DNA of 64,000 nucleotides from Haliclona indistincta. Lineage: Eukaryota; Porifera; Demospongiae; Haplosclerida; Chalinidae. A program made the translations under genes and the position numbers. The notes under the pieces were generated by a model. That model was given only the letters and a program-made list of their open reading frames with translations. It made no database searches and had not been told where the DNA came from. Within the stretch, counting starts at the first letter, position 1, and each line of letters starts with the position of its first letter. The stretch lies in the NCBI GenBank assembly GCA_964017065.1, contig OZ024790.1, positions 2,288,631 through 2,352,630 of the forward strand, in the 5' to 3' direction. Of this stretch, positions 10,262 to 21,794 are shown piece after piece.

Positions 10262-11770
10262 TTTAGCAGGTACACACTTGTCCATCAGATTTGAAGACAT
10301 AAGCGTACAGCGGGTACATACTAGTCCATCAGATTTGAACAGATAAGCGTACAGTGGGTACATACTTGTCCATCAGATTTGAACACATAAGCGTACAGCG
10401 GGTACATACTTGTCCATCAGATTTGAACAGATAAGCGTACAGCGGGCACATACTTGTCCATCAGATTTGAACAGATAAGCGTACAGCGGGTACACACTTG
10501 TCCATCAGATTTGAACAGATAAGCGTACAGCGGGTACATACTTGTCCATCAGATTTGAACAGATAAGCGTACAGCGGGCACATACTTGTCCATCAGATTT
10601 GAACAGATAAGCGTACAGCGGGCACATACTTGTCCATCAGATTTGAAGACATAACAAGCATACAACGGGTACATACTTGTCCATCAGATTTGAACACATA
10701 AGCGTACAGCGGGTACATACTTGTCCATCAGATTTGAAGACATAACAATTAACAAGCATACAACGGGTACATACTTGTCCATCGGATTTGAACAGATAAG
10801 CGTACAGCGGGCACATACTTGTCCATCAGATTTGAAGACATAACAAGCATACAGCGGGTACATACTTGTCCATCAGATTTGAACAGATAAGCGTACAGCG
10901 GGCACATACTTGTCCATCAGATTTGAACAGATAAGCGTACAGCGGGTACATACTTGTCCATCAGATTTGAACAGATAAGCGTACAGCGGGTACATACTTG
11001 TCCATCAGATTTCAACAGATAAGCATACAGCGGGTACATACTTGTCCATCAGATTTGAACACATAAGCGTACAGCGGGTACATACTTGTCCATCAGATTT
11101 GAACAGATAAGCGTACAGCGGGCACATACTTGTCCATCAGATTTGAAGACATAACAAGCATACAGCGGGTACATACTTGTCCATCAGATTTGAACACATA
11201 AGCGTACAGCGGGTACATACTTGTCCATCAGATTTGAACAGATAAGCGTACAGCGGGCACATACTTGTCCATCAGATTTGAACAGATAAGCGTACAGCGG
11301 GTACACACTTGTCCATCAGATTTGAACAGATAAGCGTACAGCGGGTACATACTTGTCCATCAGATTTGAACAGATAAGCGTACAGCGGGCACATACTTGT
11401 CCATCAGATTTGAACAGATAAGCGTACAGCGGGTACATACTTGTCCATCAGATTTCAACAGATAAGCATACAGCGGGTACATACTTGTCCATCACATTTG
11501 AACACATAAGTTTACAGCGGGTACACACTTGTCCATCGGATTTGAACACGTAAGCGTACAGTGGGTACATACTTGTCCATCAGATTTGAAGACATAATAA
11601 GCATACAGCGGGTACACACTTGTCTATCGGATTTGAACACATAAGCATACAGCGGGTACATATATACTTGTCCATCAGATTTGAACAGATAAGCGTACAG
11701 CGGGTACATACTTGTCCATCAGATATGAACAGATAAGCGTACAGCGGGTACATACCTGTCCATTTGTTCA
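10262..11770. repeat. 44-bp minisatellite, about 34 copies
   Basis: The unit runs CAGCGGGTACATACTTGTCC, ATCAGATTTGAACAGATAAG, CGTA. Variants carry GAAGACATAACAAGCATA or single substitutions such as GGGCACATAC. Open frames inside it (repeats of MYPLYAYLF on the minus strand) are by-products of the repeat. It lies on the 3' side of the Helentron gene, where such elements often carry internal minisatellites, so it may be part of that element. Confidence 0.9.
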
Positions 11771-12137
11771 TCAAAATATGAAGAGTGTACAAGTTGTGCA
11801 GCGAGTACATAGAGATATAGATACGTCCACAAGTCTTGTTCTTGTATCAAGCGCAATAGGCTGGATTCACTCAGTCATAACATAATTAAAATTAAAACCA
11901 AAAACATGAGGTGAACCCCATGATTAAAAATACATGATGATCAAAAACATATTGTCTATAAATAATGATTAAAATTGTCTATAAATAATGATTAAAATAA
12001 TAAAATTTGTTGGTGTCTTGTTTCAATTGGTATTTGGATTGATTGGAATTTGGTATTTGGATTGATTGGAATGACTGGTGACTCGTAAGAGACACTGATT
12101 GGTGACTGATAGTGAGACACAAGCTAGTCACAGGTAT
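11771..12137. other. 3' flank of the Helentron gene
   Basis: No exon is seen. Short direct repeats occur (ATAAATAATGATTAAAAT near 11950-12000; TTGGTATTTGGATTGATTGG near 12025-12070). I could not fix the element's 3' terminus. Confidence 0.4.
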
Positions 12138-15100
12138 TCACAATGGCAATGAGCAGTACACGGTATCATGATCACTATAATAGGTGTCCTGTACTTCAAC
12201 AATGGTATTATCAGGTACATTACTACAGTACACATGATCAATGAGGCTACCATTGGCTGTTGTGGGTGACTGAACTAGTTGTACAAAGCCATTACTGGTC
12301 ATCATACTGAGTAGTCTAGAGTCAAGCTTTTGTAAAAGGTCTTCATTAAAGTCTCCCACAATAATACAAGGTGTGATTGAATTAGATGCTCGCTGTAATA
12401 CTTTTGAAAGTATGGCATTCAAATTAGCTAGTGATGCATTAGGTGACCTGTACAATACTCCAACTTGTAGTATGCTACTATTGGGTAATACCAGGCTAGC
12501 ACACAGTGCTTCAATACCATTAGCTGTGAATGAATGTGATTCAGTTAGCTGGATATCTTGGGAGACACAAATCATTACACCACCTTTATTATCACCTGAT
12601 GCTCTGTCACATCTGATACAATGTGGGGTATGGGTTATCAGAGGAGAAGACTGAGTCTTAGTTAGCCATGTTTCACAAAAACAAACAATCCTGGCACATT
12701 TCAGGTGAGGGTCACATGCTATATCAGATAATTTAGGAACAACAGATCTCACATTCAATACTGCTATGGTGACATGACTACACGACAGTGACTCACAACG
12801 CAGTGGGGATATACTCTCAAGCAATTTTGTGTTTAACCTGGCTATTTCGTCTTGAACAAAAGTGCTAGTTTTGATTGCTGTTGCATTGAAATTGGTTATG
12901 TACAGGCCTTGCAGTGTTTTAACACGACTGAATGCTACATAAGCTTGTCCTGGACTGAAACGACCACCTTTCATGTTCACTACAATGTCATCTAGTGTCA
13001 AGCCTTGCACTTTGTGTATGGTGGTTGCCCATGCTAGTGTTAATGGGAATTGTAAACGAGTAATTTCAGAACCACGTTTTTGCTTGGCAAAAAACATTAC
13101 TTCATGTTTACCTATTGGTACAGCATTAGGGAAAGCAGTGCGGAATGGGCTGGATTGAATTGTTTTGAGACCTACTTGAGCATTGTCAAATTTTACAAGA
13201 ATTTTGGTCACAAAGTTTTCAGTGTTTGATATGATGTTAACAACTTCACCTCTGGCACCATTAACAAGACCATCAGATACATCGACATTGGCTGTCAGCA
13301 TTACACGTGCACCAATGGCTAGTTTCAGTACACCGTGAAGGCCACCAGTTTCTGATCTTTTATCAGACAAATTAGATAAAGAAATATGTGATGTTTGACC
13401 AGCTATAGAGTCACTAGCTTTGATCACATACTGTTGACTGCTTGAGGCTAGTTTATTCAACATGAGGCTGTTACGTGCGTCAACATCACTATTCAGTCTG
13501 TACACATGTAGAGCATTAGTGGGGTAGTTAGGGTCATCTGCTGTTATTTCTCTAGACTTAAGGATATCAATATCAGTGGAGGTACAAGTATTGGTTCGTA
13601 CTCTACACAACAGTTCAGAGAAGGCACTGTCACCACGCTGTCTCATAATTTGATCTAGTTCAATCATTTGGAATTCATCAATCCACAGGGAACCTGAACC
13701 ATACAGTTGGGCATAAGAATCATTTACTGGGCTGAACAATAATGGCTGGCCTACAGGGGGTAATTGATACAAGTCTCCAACAGCTAGTATACTGACACCA
13801 CCAAATGTTACATCATCTGATACACCTTTGATTTGTTGTAAACGCTTGTGGATTTCTAGCAGCATATTAGACCCAACCATGCTCACTTCGTCAATAATGA
13901 TTAGCATTAAATGGGATAACTTGGTTCTCAATGAATTTAGCTTGTCACGATTTAGTGGTTGGAAACCAGCGTATTTACTGCGTCCTAACAGCAATGCAGA
14001 ATGCAAGGTCATACCACCAATATTAAAGGCAGCAACACCAGTAGGGGCAGTTAGTAATGCAATCACATCATCTGGCTGTACAGTGCCTGATAGCTTTAAG
14101 AATTTCACAGTATCAGAATGGATTAATTTGATCACATGGGATTTACCAACACCACCTGGTCCACTGAGGAACACACGATATGGTTCTACTGGTTTACCAA
14201 GCTTCAATGCTATCACAGCTTTCTTACACCAGTTACGATGGAACATGACAATGGATCTTTGCTTATCATTCAGCTCTCTCAACATTTGTCTGTACTGGTC
14301 AGCAGGTATCACTTGCTGGTTAGTAGCACTATCAAATCTTACATGTAAATTAGCTGTAGTACCAGATGACAAGATATTAGCATTGTCTCGCAAGTCTTCA
14401 TTACATACTTCAGTTAGAGGCTCGGTACCTTCAGCTAGTGATTGTGATCTACTGGCTTCAGTTGAGGGGGCTATTAGACTCCACAAGTGCTCTGGTGGAC
14501 CATCTTCATCAACCTCTATGTCTTCAATGCTAGTGTGACTATATTTGCTTTCGTTGGCTAGCACAATTGATTTCACATGTGTGTAATGCTGTTCATAGGT
14601 TTCATAGCCACCTAGTATATCAGAATGCTCATCATACCATGGGTAATACAGCATTAGCTTGGCTCTATACCAGTTACTAGGATCAGCATCTTTGTTGTAG
14701 CGACGGAATCTTATGACAGCTTCACGTTTGCGTTTGTTCATTCTACCAAAACCATCAGTGAGTTGTATATGAGTGGAGGCATTGTCGCTATCAGTATCAC
14801 AGGCTGGTAACACATCACAATCATCAGTGTCATCTTTACATTGATAGTTAGTGACATATGTGGCAGCAAACTCAGCTAATGACATTGAACTAAGCTCATC
14901 AGGTCTATGCTGGTATCTATCAATGAGGCTCTTCTGAAACACATTGGTATCATCATCATCTAGTTTACCAAGTGCTGTTTTGTCTTTCAAGAGGGCAATT
15001 CTCTCATGCTTTGGGTTTGTGTCAACATACACAACAGATCTGCTCAGTTGTTTCATGGGTATTGACAATATGCGATAGGCTGCTTCTTGTGCACTGACTT

Positions 15101-18100
15101 CTCTATGGGTTAGAAATGCTGAACCAACTTTTCTTAACTGAGTTTTGAGTTCTTCAGTTCTAAATTCGGCAGCTACTTGTTTCAGGAGTACACCCATTGC
15201 TTTCTCGGTTTTCATCATGTATGATGCTACGTACATGACACAGGCATAGGCATTTAACACAAATTGTAGGTCCATATTGGCTTGCCATGCTAGCATCACT
15301 GAGCTATTGTAGTTGTTGATGTTGCACTCGCTTGGATTACGTTTGAGTAACACAACATTGCCTTTGCTAGATACTTCCAGAGCATTCATGTAGTCACTCA
15401 TTGTAACTTCAGCTTTATCAAGGATTTCCTCGAGGCTCATGTCAGCATGATTATCAGCTAGTACTGGATACACTTTAGACAACACAGTTTGTGCATTGCT
15501 AGCAACATCAGGGTCAACATCACAATGAGTTATCAATGTCTTAGTGCTAGGAGGCTTAGGGAAGGTAAAGCGACACTTGTTATGTCTCTTACAGTACGAG
15601 GAATGCTTATGTTGTTGAAGAAGCAGTACTAGTTCTTTCAGCTTGCCTTCTTCACTAGGTATAGCACATGTTATGTATTGGTCAATGAAATCACATACTA
15701 ACTGGTTATCATCAATACCATATTTGGGAGCATCTTTGACCCATATTACACAGTGTGCATGAGGGGAGCCTCTGGCTTGGAATTCAATTCTAATGGCATA
15801 GTCAACAATGTCACCCAATGGTTTAGCAGTGGTTTTCAAAAATTGCTGAAAGAAAACATTTAGCCTGTAGTGGAAATGTCTAGCAGCTGTTACAGGGTTG
15901 CGTCTGAGCCAGTTTGATTTCTCTTCAAATGATAATGCACTAACATCTTCATCAGTATAATAGACACCATATTGCTTAGCTATGGTTTGTATCATGTCAG
16001 GCCATTTCATGTCAGCAGCTGATAGTGTGAAAAACCATGTTGGAGTGCCTAGCTGACGTATCATTGCAAGCAGATCATAGAATGTGCGCTGATAGTATGG
16101 AGGTGAGCCACGGATATTCTTCATGAAACTATAGGCTTTGTTGGCACGCACATATTGATTAATGAAAGCATCATCTTTGGCTTGGGCAGCAGTAAACTGT
16201 CTAGATGGCTTTTGTCGCCATATGAAATTGTTAGTATCACCAGACACTTGATTAGCTTCTACAATGTATTGAGCAACAAACAGATAGTCAAGGTCTCTAG
16301 CAAATCTACCATCAACATCCAACAATCTCTGGTTAAAATACCTTCTGTAGGTTAGCTTTCTGGGTCTATCAGTACTAAAGATGCCATCACCAAAACAAAA
16401 TTTATCAGGATTAGACATTGCTTCGAAACCAATATCAGTCATGATTGACAATGGCTTTTCACCTTCAGCTGGTGCTACAGAAACAATTGACTCAGGGTTT
16501 TCAACAGTCATCATGCTTGCTTGTGGACCAATGGTGATTTGTCTAGCATGTTGGTCACCTTCATCAAATACAGAGTCATCAATGACACTACTATCAATGG
16601 TGCTAGTATGGGTAGCAGATGGTATTTGGTCAGTTATTCTGTCCAGGGCAACATAGTGATATTGCATCATCAGGCCTACATACAGTTCACAATGGGGAAT
16701 ACTGTCCCTTGGTACAACAGGTATTATGCTGTTAGAACTAGTACTCAATACATTGATAGTGACACCAAATAAGTCTGCAACGACTTGAATGGCAATATGG
16801 TCACCCCAGGCACCATTTCTTAGTCTGGTAATATACTGTTCACAAGTTAGCTCACTACGCAGCTCAGGATCAGTAATGGTGCTAATGAAATCATCAGCTA
16901 CACTGGGAGGCTCAGTATCAGCATCATAAGCATTATCGGAGTGTACAGGCTGTGACACAAAGTGGCTGTATATGGAACTATGGTTCTGTAAGTGGATTGC
17001 TACCATATCTCTGAGTTCAGTACTATCACAATGGGTATCACATATTCCAGCACACTGTAGTTGATATGCTAATGCACTGAACATACAGTTACCATCATGT
17101 GGTACATCATGGATTATGAAACTATTGTCTCTGGCTAATGCTGTGAGCGTAGTAAAGGCTGTATCATCACAGGCTGAAGGATCAAAAAGTTGACATGAGG
17201 TGCTAAGATCACATTGTGCAGAATCATTACTTCTAGTGGGTTCACACTGCATAGGCTCAGGCTCACTGGTGTCTGTTGGCTCTATGAGGCTACTAAACAA
17301 CTCCACATCATCAGTCATACCATGTTCTAACCATTCCTGGTTGATATCAATGTCAGAATACAGCTGATTGTTCTCTTTTAGCCATTTTAGTGCACACAGA
17401 ACCTTTTCAGGTGTTATGTAATCATACATGTAGTGACCTTTATATGGTAGTTTGCGCTTCAGCTTTACTGGTATTAGTTCAGACTGTGAGGGCAAGCGAG
17501 GAAGCACAGTACATATTGTATCGACCTTTGATGGTACATTGACAGCTGGACCATGTATGGATCGTTGCTTTCCTGTAGGTAATGCTACCATCTTCATGAA
17601 TGGCACACGCAATGATACTAATCGTAACTCAAGTGGATTTAGACATGATAGCTCAGCTGGTGTTGAACACAATTTTAGACCATTAGCTTTGGCTTGCAAT
17701 GGCATGTTACCTCTACACAATGCTGTGTCACAAGTCTTGCATACCCATTGGTTACCATCATTGCTAACGTAGCTAAGTTCATCACAAAACACTTGGTCTA
17801 ACACAGTACTACTAGTCTTGGAGTACCTGCTGACATTGTAGTGAACAACACTTTGTTTGTACATCATACGATGGCAACATGTGCACACAAATTCAGGACC
17901 AAGCTTTGTTAGTGATTGAAAGTTGGCAATGGCTTCTTCAATAGAAAAATGTGACGATCGTTTTGTAGCTTTACATGCTTTATTACATTCCTGTCTAGCA
18001 AGTGTTTCTGCTGGTGACTCGGACGCTTTCTTAGCAGCTTTACATGCTCTGTCACGCTCTTGTCTAGCAAGTGTTTCTGCTGGAGATTCAAAGGCTTTCT

Positions 18101-18521
18101 TAATAGCTTTACATGCTCTGTCACGCTCTTGTCTAGCAAGTGTTTCTGCTGGAGATTCAAAGGCTTTCTTAATAGCTTTACATGCTCTATCACGCTCTTG
18201 TCTAGCAAGTGTTTCTGCTGGAGATTCAAAGGCTTTCTTAGTAGCTTTGCATGCTCTGTTGCGCTGTTGTCTAGCAAGTGTTTCAACTGGTGATTCTGAA
18301 GCTTTCTTAGCAGCTTTGCAATCTCTATCTCGTTCCTGTCTAGCAAGTGTCTCTGTTGGTGTTGCAGCACTTCTTTTCTCAGCTTTAAGTATACTACTTG
18401 CTGTTTTACATTCACGAGGTGATTTCCGAGCTTTTGTATTGAAGGCATACCCACAGACACACACACTCTTTCTGCAGTTAACAACTGCACTACACTGGGG
18501 GCACACTTTAGTTAGTGGCAT
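12138..18521 (-). CDS. Helentron replicase: OTU, Rep, PIF1 helicase and EEP nuclease
   Basis: A single uninterrupted 2127-codon frame encodes the rolling-circle transposition protein of a Helentron. In order: zinc ribbon CPQC...CVCGY (about 8-26); 23-aa repeats with ETLARQERDRACKA (about 50-190); a CTCCHRMMY zinc region; OTU protease with DGNCMF near 475 and HYVAL near 620; Rep with HUH-type SPHAHCVIW near 920 and tyrosines in MYVASYMMK near 1097; PIF1-type helicase with Walker A GPGGVGKSH near 1455, DEVSM, and a late TTIHKVQGLTLD motif; and a C-terminal endonuclease-exonuclease-phosphatase domain (VGDFNEDL, SLIDHVYCS, YYSDHD; about 1915-2127). The EEP plus OTU combination marks the Helentron branch. 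The intact frame suggests a young copy. I could not place its termini. Confidence 0.93.
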   Translation of the reverse strand: MPLTKVCPQCSAVVNCRKSVCVCGYAFNTKARKSPRECKTASSILKAEKRSAATPTETLARQERDRDCKAAKKASESPVETLARQQRNRACKATKKAFESPAETLARQERDRACKAIKKAFESPAETLARQERDRACKAIKKAFESPAETLARQERDRACKAAKKASESPAETLARQECNKACKATKRSSHFSIEEAIANFQSLTKLGPEFVCTCCHRMMYKQSVVHYNVSRYSKTSSTVLDQVFCDELSYVSNDGNQWVCKTCDTALCRGNMPLQAKANGLKLCSTPAELSCLNPLELRLVSLRVPFMKMVALPTGKQRSIHGPAVNVPSKVDTICTVLPRLPSQSELIPVKLKRKLPYKGHYMYDYITPEKVLCALKWLKENNQLYSDIDINQEWLEHGMTDDVELFSSLIEPTDTSEPEPMQCEPTRSNDSAQCDLSTSCQLFDPSACDDTAFTTLTALARDNSFIIHDVPHDGNCMFSALAYQLQCAGICDTHCDSTELRDMVAIHLQNHSSIYSHFVSQPVHSDNAYDADTEPPSVADDFISTITDPELRSELTCEQYITRLRNGAWGDHIAIQVVADLFGVTINVLSTSSNSIIPVVPRDSIPHCELYVGLMMQYHYVALDRITDQIPSATHTSTIDSSVIDDSVFDEGDQHARQITIGPQASMMTVENPESIVSVAPAEGEKPLSIMTDIGFEAMSNPDKFCFGDGIFSTDRPRKLTYRRYFNQRLLDVDGRFARDLDYLFVAQYIVEANQVSGDTNNFIWRQKPSRQFTAAQAKDDAFINQYVRANKAYSFMKNIRGSPPYYQRTFYDLLAMIRQLGTPTWFFTLSAADMKWPDMIQTIAKQYGVYYTDEDVSALSFEEKSNWLRRNPVTAARHFHYRLNVFFQQFLKTTAKPLGDIVDYAIRIEFQARGSPHAHCVIWVKDAPKYGIDDNQLVCDFIDQYITCAIPSEEGKLKELVLLLQQHKHSSYCKRHNKCRFTFPKPPSTKTLITHCDVDPDVASNAQTVLSKVYPVLADNHADMSLEEILDKAEVTMSDYMNALEVSSKGNVVLLKRNPSECNINNYNSSVMLAWQANMDLQFVLNAYACVMYVASYMMKTEKAMGVLLKQVAAEFRTEELKTQLRKVGSAFLTHREVSAQEAAYRILSIPMKQLSRSVVYVDTNPKHERIALLKDKTALGKLDDDDTNVFQKSLIDRYQHRPDELSSMSLAEFAATYVTNYQCKDDTDDCDVLPACDTDSDNASTHIQLTDGFGRMNKRKREAVIRFRRYNKDADPSNWYRAKLMLYYPWYDEHSDILGGYETYEQHYTHVKSIVLANESKYSHTSIEDIEVDEDGPPEHLWSLIAPSTEASRSQSLAEGTEPLTEVCNEDLRDNANILSSGTTANLHVRFDSATNQQVIPADQYRQMLRELNDKQRSIVMFHRNWCKKAVIALKLGKPVEPYRVFLSGPGGVGKSHVIKLIHSDTVKFLKLSGTVQPDDVIALLTAPTGVAAFNIGGMTLHSALLLGRSKYAGFQPLNRDKLNSLRTKLSHLMLIIIDEVSMVGSNMLLEIHKRLQQIKGVSDDVTFGGVSILAVGDLYQLPPVGQPLLFSPVNDSYAQLYGSGSLWIDEFQMIELDQIMRQRGDSAFSELLCRVRTNTCTSTDIDILKSREITADDPNYPTNALHVYRLNSDVDARNSLMLNKLASSSQQYVIKASDSIAGQTSHISLSNLSDKRSETGGLHGVLKLAIGARVMLTANVDVSDGLVNGARGEVVNIISNTENFVTKILVKFDNAQVGLKTIQSSPFRTAFPNAVPIGKHEVMFFAKQKRGSEITRLQFPLTLAWATTIHKVQGLTLDDIVVNMKGGRFSPGQAYVAFSRVKTLQGLYITNFNATAIKTSTFVQDEIARLNTKLLESISPLRCESLSCSHVTIAVLNVRSVVPKLSDIACDPHLKCARIVCFCETWLTKTQSSPLITHTPHCIRCDRASGDNKGGVMICVSQDIQLTESHSFTANGIEALCASLVLPNSSILQVGVLYRSPNASLANLNAILSKVLQRASNSITPCIIVGDFNEDLLQKLDSRLLSMMTSNGFVQLVQSPTTANGSLIDHVYCSNVPDNTIVEVQDTYYSDHDTVYCSLPL

Positions 18522-18525
18522 CTTA

Positions 18526-18895
18526 AGATACCACTAAGATCATAGGATCAACTTAATTGGTTGACTGAATACAGCGTACAGTACAGGAGGACTGGCTTAG
18601 CCGCGTTTTTAACTGCCTGCAATGTATACAAGTAATAATGAACTTAAAAGAACAATCAAGACTTGAAAAACTCACTAAGAGAACTGGCTAAGTACAAGAG
18701 ATACCACTAGGATGATAGGACCAATTTAACAATTGAGACGATCACACTGGTTGACTGTAGTATACACAGCGTACAATACAGGAGGACTGGCTTAGCCACG
18801 TTCCTAACTTCCTGCAGCGTATACAAGTAACAAAGAACTTAAAAGAACACAATCAAGACTTGAAAACTCACCTAGAGAACTGGCTAAGTACAAGA
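18526..18895. repeat. Two tandem copies of about 180 bp upstream of the Helentron gene
   Basis: GATACCACTAAGATCATAGG onward is repeated as GATACCACTAGGATGATAGG onward (about 18530-18695 and 18704-18895). Both contain ACAGGAGGACTGGCTTAGCC and end near GAGAACTGGCTAAGTACAAG. Duplicated leader or promoter DNA of the element is the likely explanation. Confidence 0.75.
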
Positions 18896-20640
18896 GAGCG
18901 AAGATTGAACAGGATACAACTTCCTTTAGCTAGAGTAGTATAGCATGCATGCATGAGCAATTTACTGAACGCGCATGTGCAAAAGCGCACTAATTAGAGT
19001 TTTAAGCGAGATCGTTTCCACGCTGTAGTGACAGTACACAGCTCTGTATAGTGAGTTGCTGCTTTGTATTAATGTATAACTGGTCCGTGGATCCAACTAT
19101 GGGTAGTTTAGTCTTCAGAAAACTCCGATAAGACCGTTAAGGTGAGCCAGTCACAATTCGACAACAAAAGCATTTTAGCAAAATCTACGAGTCACATTGC
19201 AAGCCATTGTCGAGCTTGTCATGCTCATAACCTTACCAGCGCGTAGAAGTAATCGCTGATCTCTGCAGCTCGATGGACAGAATGAACGAACGAACGAATG
19301 ACAAACTGAGTACCGTAACCCTCGCGCATGCGCCGAGGGTTAATGAATGAACAGACTTCACGAAACCCTCGGCGTGTTGCACATTGTAGAGTTAGCTCAT
19401 TAGTTATGGTTTGCAGAAGGAGCTTTGCAGCTAAAAGCAAACCTGCTTGCTATTGAAATTGCACTGCTAACCAGAAGACAGCAAAGTGCTGACCACAAGG
19501 ACAAGGTGTGTCAAGTGGGCGTGACCGTGAACACTGAGTAGGTAGCCATTGCTCTTGGCCTTGATAGTTGATAGGCTTTTTCTTGAGATGTCTACGCACC
19601 CCCAGAGCTGTCTTGCAGTTTAGATGGAATCTAAAAGTACCTAGGTAGTCAACTATGGGCGCTTTTGTCGTCAGAGAGGTCAAAGACGGCCAACCGTCAA
19701 GGTGAGCCAGCCATAACTCGAGAACAAAAGCACTTTAGCAAAATCCACGAGTCACATTGCAAGCCATGGTCATGCTTAGCCTGTTCATACCTTAGTTGAC
19801 GCGTAGAAGCGATCGCTGATCTCTGTAGCAGAAGAGACAGACCGACCGAACGACAAAGCAAGTACCGTAACCCTCGCGCATGCGCCGAGGGTTAATGAAT
19901 GAACAGATTTCACAAAACCCTCGGCGTGTTGCACATTGGCTCCTTAGTTATGGTTTGCAGAAGGAGCTTTACAGCTAAAGGCAACCTGCTTGCTATTGAA
20001 ACTGCACTGCTAACCTGAAGACAGCAAAATGATAACCACTTTATAGGCGTGTCATGTGGGTGTGACCATGCATGTGAGTAGGTAGCCATTGCTAGCTGTA
20101 GGCTGATATCTACGCACACTCAGAGCTGTCCTGCTGTTTAGATGGAATCTACAAGTACCTAGATAGTCAAACATTGGCGCTTTTGTAGTCAGAGAGGTCC
20201 AAGATGGCCGTCCAGGTGAGCCAGCCATAACTCGAGAACGAAAGCATTTTAGCATAATCCACGAGTCACATTGCAAGCCATGGTCATGCTTAGCCTGTTC
20301 ATACCTTAGTTGACGCGTAGAAGCGATCGCTGATCTCTGTACTAGCAGAAGAGACAGACAGACAGACCGACCGAACGACAAAGCAAGTACCGTAACCCTC
20401 GCGCATGCGCCGAGGGTTAATGAATGAATGAATGAATGAATGAATGAATGAATGAATGAATGAATGAATGAATGAATGAATGAATGAATGAATGAATGAA
20501 TGAATGAATGAATGACAAACCAAGTACCGTAACCCTCGCGCATGCGCCGAGGGTTAAAAATAGTTGACGGTTGTAAAAGGTATAGGAAGAGGATTCTGCA
20601 TTTGTCAGTTGCACGTCGTCGCAGCAAGCTGCTGATGTAG
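18896..20640. repeat. Three diverged tandem copies of a dispersed repeat with CGCATGCGC palindromes
   Basis: Copies at about 19100-19440, 19470-19930 and 20010-20560 match 9335-9900. Palindromes reading AACCCTCGCGCATGCGCCGA then GGGTTA lie near 19317, 19868, 20393 and 20528. An (AATG)n microsatellite of about 24 units fills 20418-20513. No gene is recognised; open frames of repeated FIHS are microsatellite artefacts. Confidence 0.75.
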
Positions 20641-20850
20641 GGATACATGGGACTTTTAAATTTGCATGTAGGGATACATGGGACTTTTAAATTTCCAATC
20701 TTGTTCCTTCACATTAATTTTGCGAAGCATCATCCCATCCTGTTCCTCTACTTTTGCAAGCATCATCCCATCTTGTTCCTTTACTTTTGCAAACATCATC
20801 CCATCTCGTTCCTCAGGCTTTACGTTTTCAAGAGTCATCCCTACATTTCT
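20636..20850. repeat. Short tandem repeats (32 bp and 33 bp)
   Basis: ATGTAGGGATACATGGGACT is present twice (20636-20695). It is followed by about three diverged units of a CATCATCCCATC-TGTTCCT sequence (20725-20815). No function is visible. Confidence 0.7.
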
Positions 20851-21590
20851 TACCTTTTTTAATTTTAAAGCTCACATCATAAAAACGCATCATGCTCAGT
20901 TATTTTAGATAAAGTAATTTTCATCTATTAACTTTTTACAAATATTCAGTACTCTCATGAGCGTACAACAGGTGAGTGCATGAGAGAGTAGAAGAATGAA
21001 GTGATGACCGGTCGTTAGATGTGTCAATACTCTCATGTCTAACACTTTACTGAGCTCTAGTTCACCCGACGGTTGATGCACAGTCCCATTTGCATGTTCT
21101 GCTTCCACAGCCTTTTTTGACTATGATGCCTGTTTGTGTTTCTTTAAATTATCTAGCTAATTCTGTAATCAAGTGTTCCTCCTGTTGTTTGATATGTGTG
21201 TCTTCCTCTAATCTGGACACCCATCAGATCTATGAGCCTGATTTGAGGGATTATTAGTATAGGCAGTATCAACATTAAATTAAAAAGGAAAGGTGGTGTC
21301 CTTTCTTAGGGTGGGGTGTCCACAACCGACCACTAGGAAAGATTCCACTGTTACATGTTATTAATTACATGTATTTCGTTTATTCCCAACATTATATCTC
21401 ACTAGAATTCTCTAGCACTCTGATAAATACTCTCTGAATCTAACTTACTGAATTAAACTGAATTGTCTGATTTATTTTGAATTCACGCTAGAATTACATG
21501 TAACTGTGCTATTTGTGTCTCTTTGCTAATAATAAATTTTATAGGATAATGAAAGATCGTTAATGTAGATAGATAACGAACAGTATAGAC
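20851..21590. other. No gene recognised
   Basis: AT-rich DNA upstream of a LINE remnant, with no domain-bearing frame on either strand. Confidence 0.4.
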
Positions 21591-21794
21591 CTAGTATACT
21601 TCCTTGTGTGTGGGGTAACCATGATGTGATGTTTGACCTTTGATTGCTGTCTGTCTATGAGGGAAGTTACTGCCAACGAGAACTGATTTCTGTAGTAGAT
21701 TGTCATGTGGTACGGAGTCAAAGAAACTGGTGACGAGTGACTGGATTAGTTTATTTGATGTTCTTCCCTGCAACTTTGCAGAAGAGCAATTCAT
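21591..21794 (-). pseudogene. Non-LTR retrotransposon reverse transcriptase fragment
   Basis: The minus strand reads FFDSVPHDNLLQK, a recognisable reverse-transcriptase block. Further on, in a shifted frame, it gives a degraded QGSILG motif. A sister fragment lies at 25195-25400. Both precede Death-domain exons, so the fragment was duplicated with the NLR unit. It is too short and broken to assign to a clade; Jockey/CR1-like is a guess. Confidence 0.6.

Noticed and set aside
10262..11770. CRISPR-like regular repeats
   Set aside because: Units are contiguous with no unique spacers and the DNA is eukaryotic; it is a minisatellite.
17923..18537. Plus-strand frame of repeated CLASVSAGDS
   Set aside because: It is antisense to the 23-aa repeats of the Helentron protein.
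20418..20648. Long minus-strand frames of repeated FIHS
   Set aside because: They are translation of the (AATG)n microsatellite.
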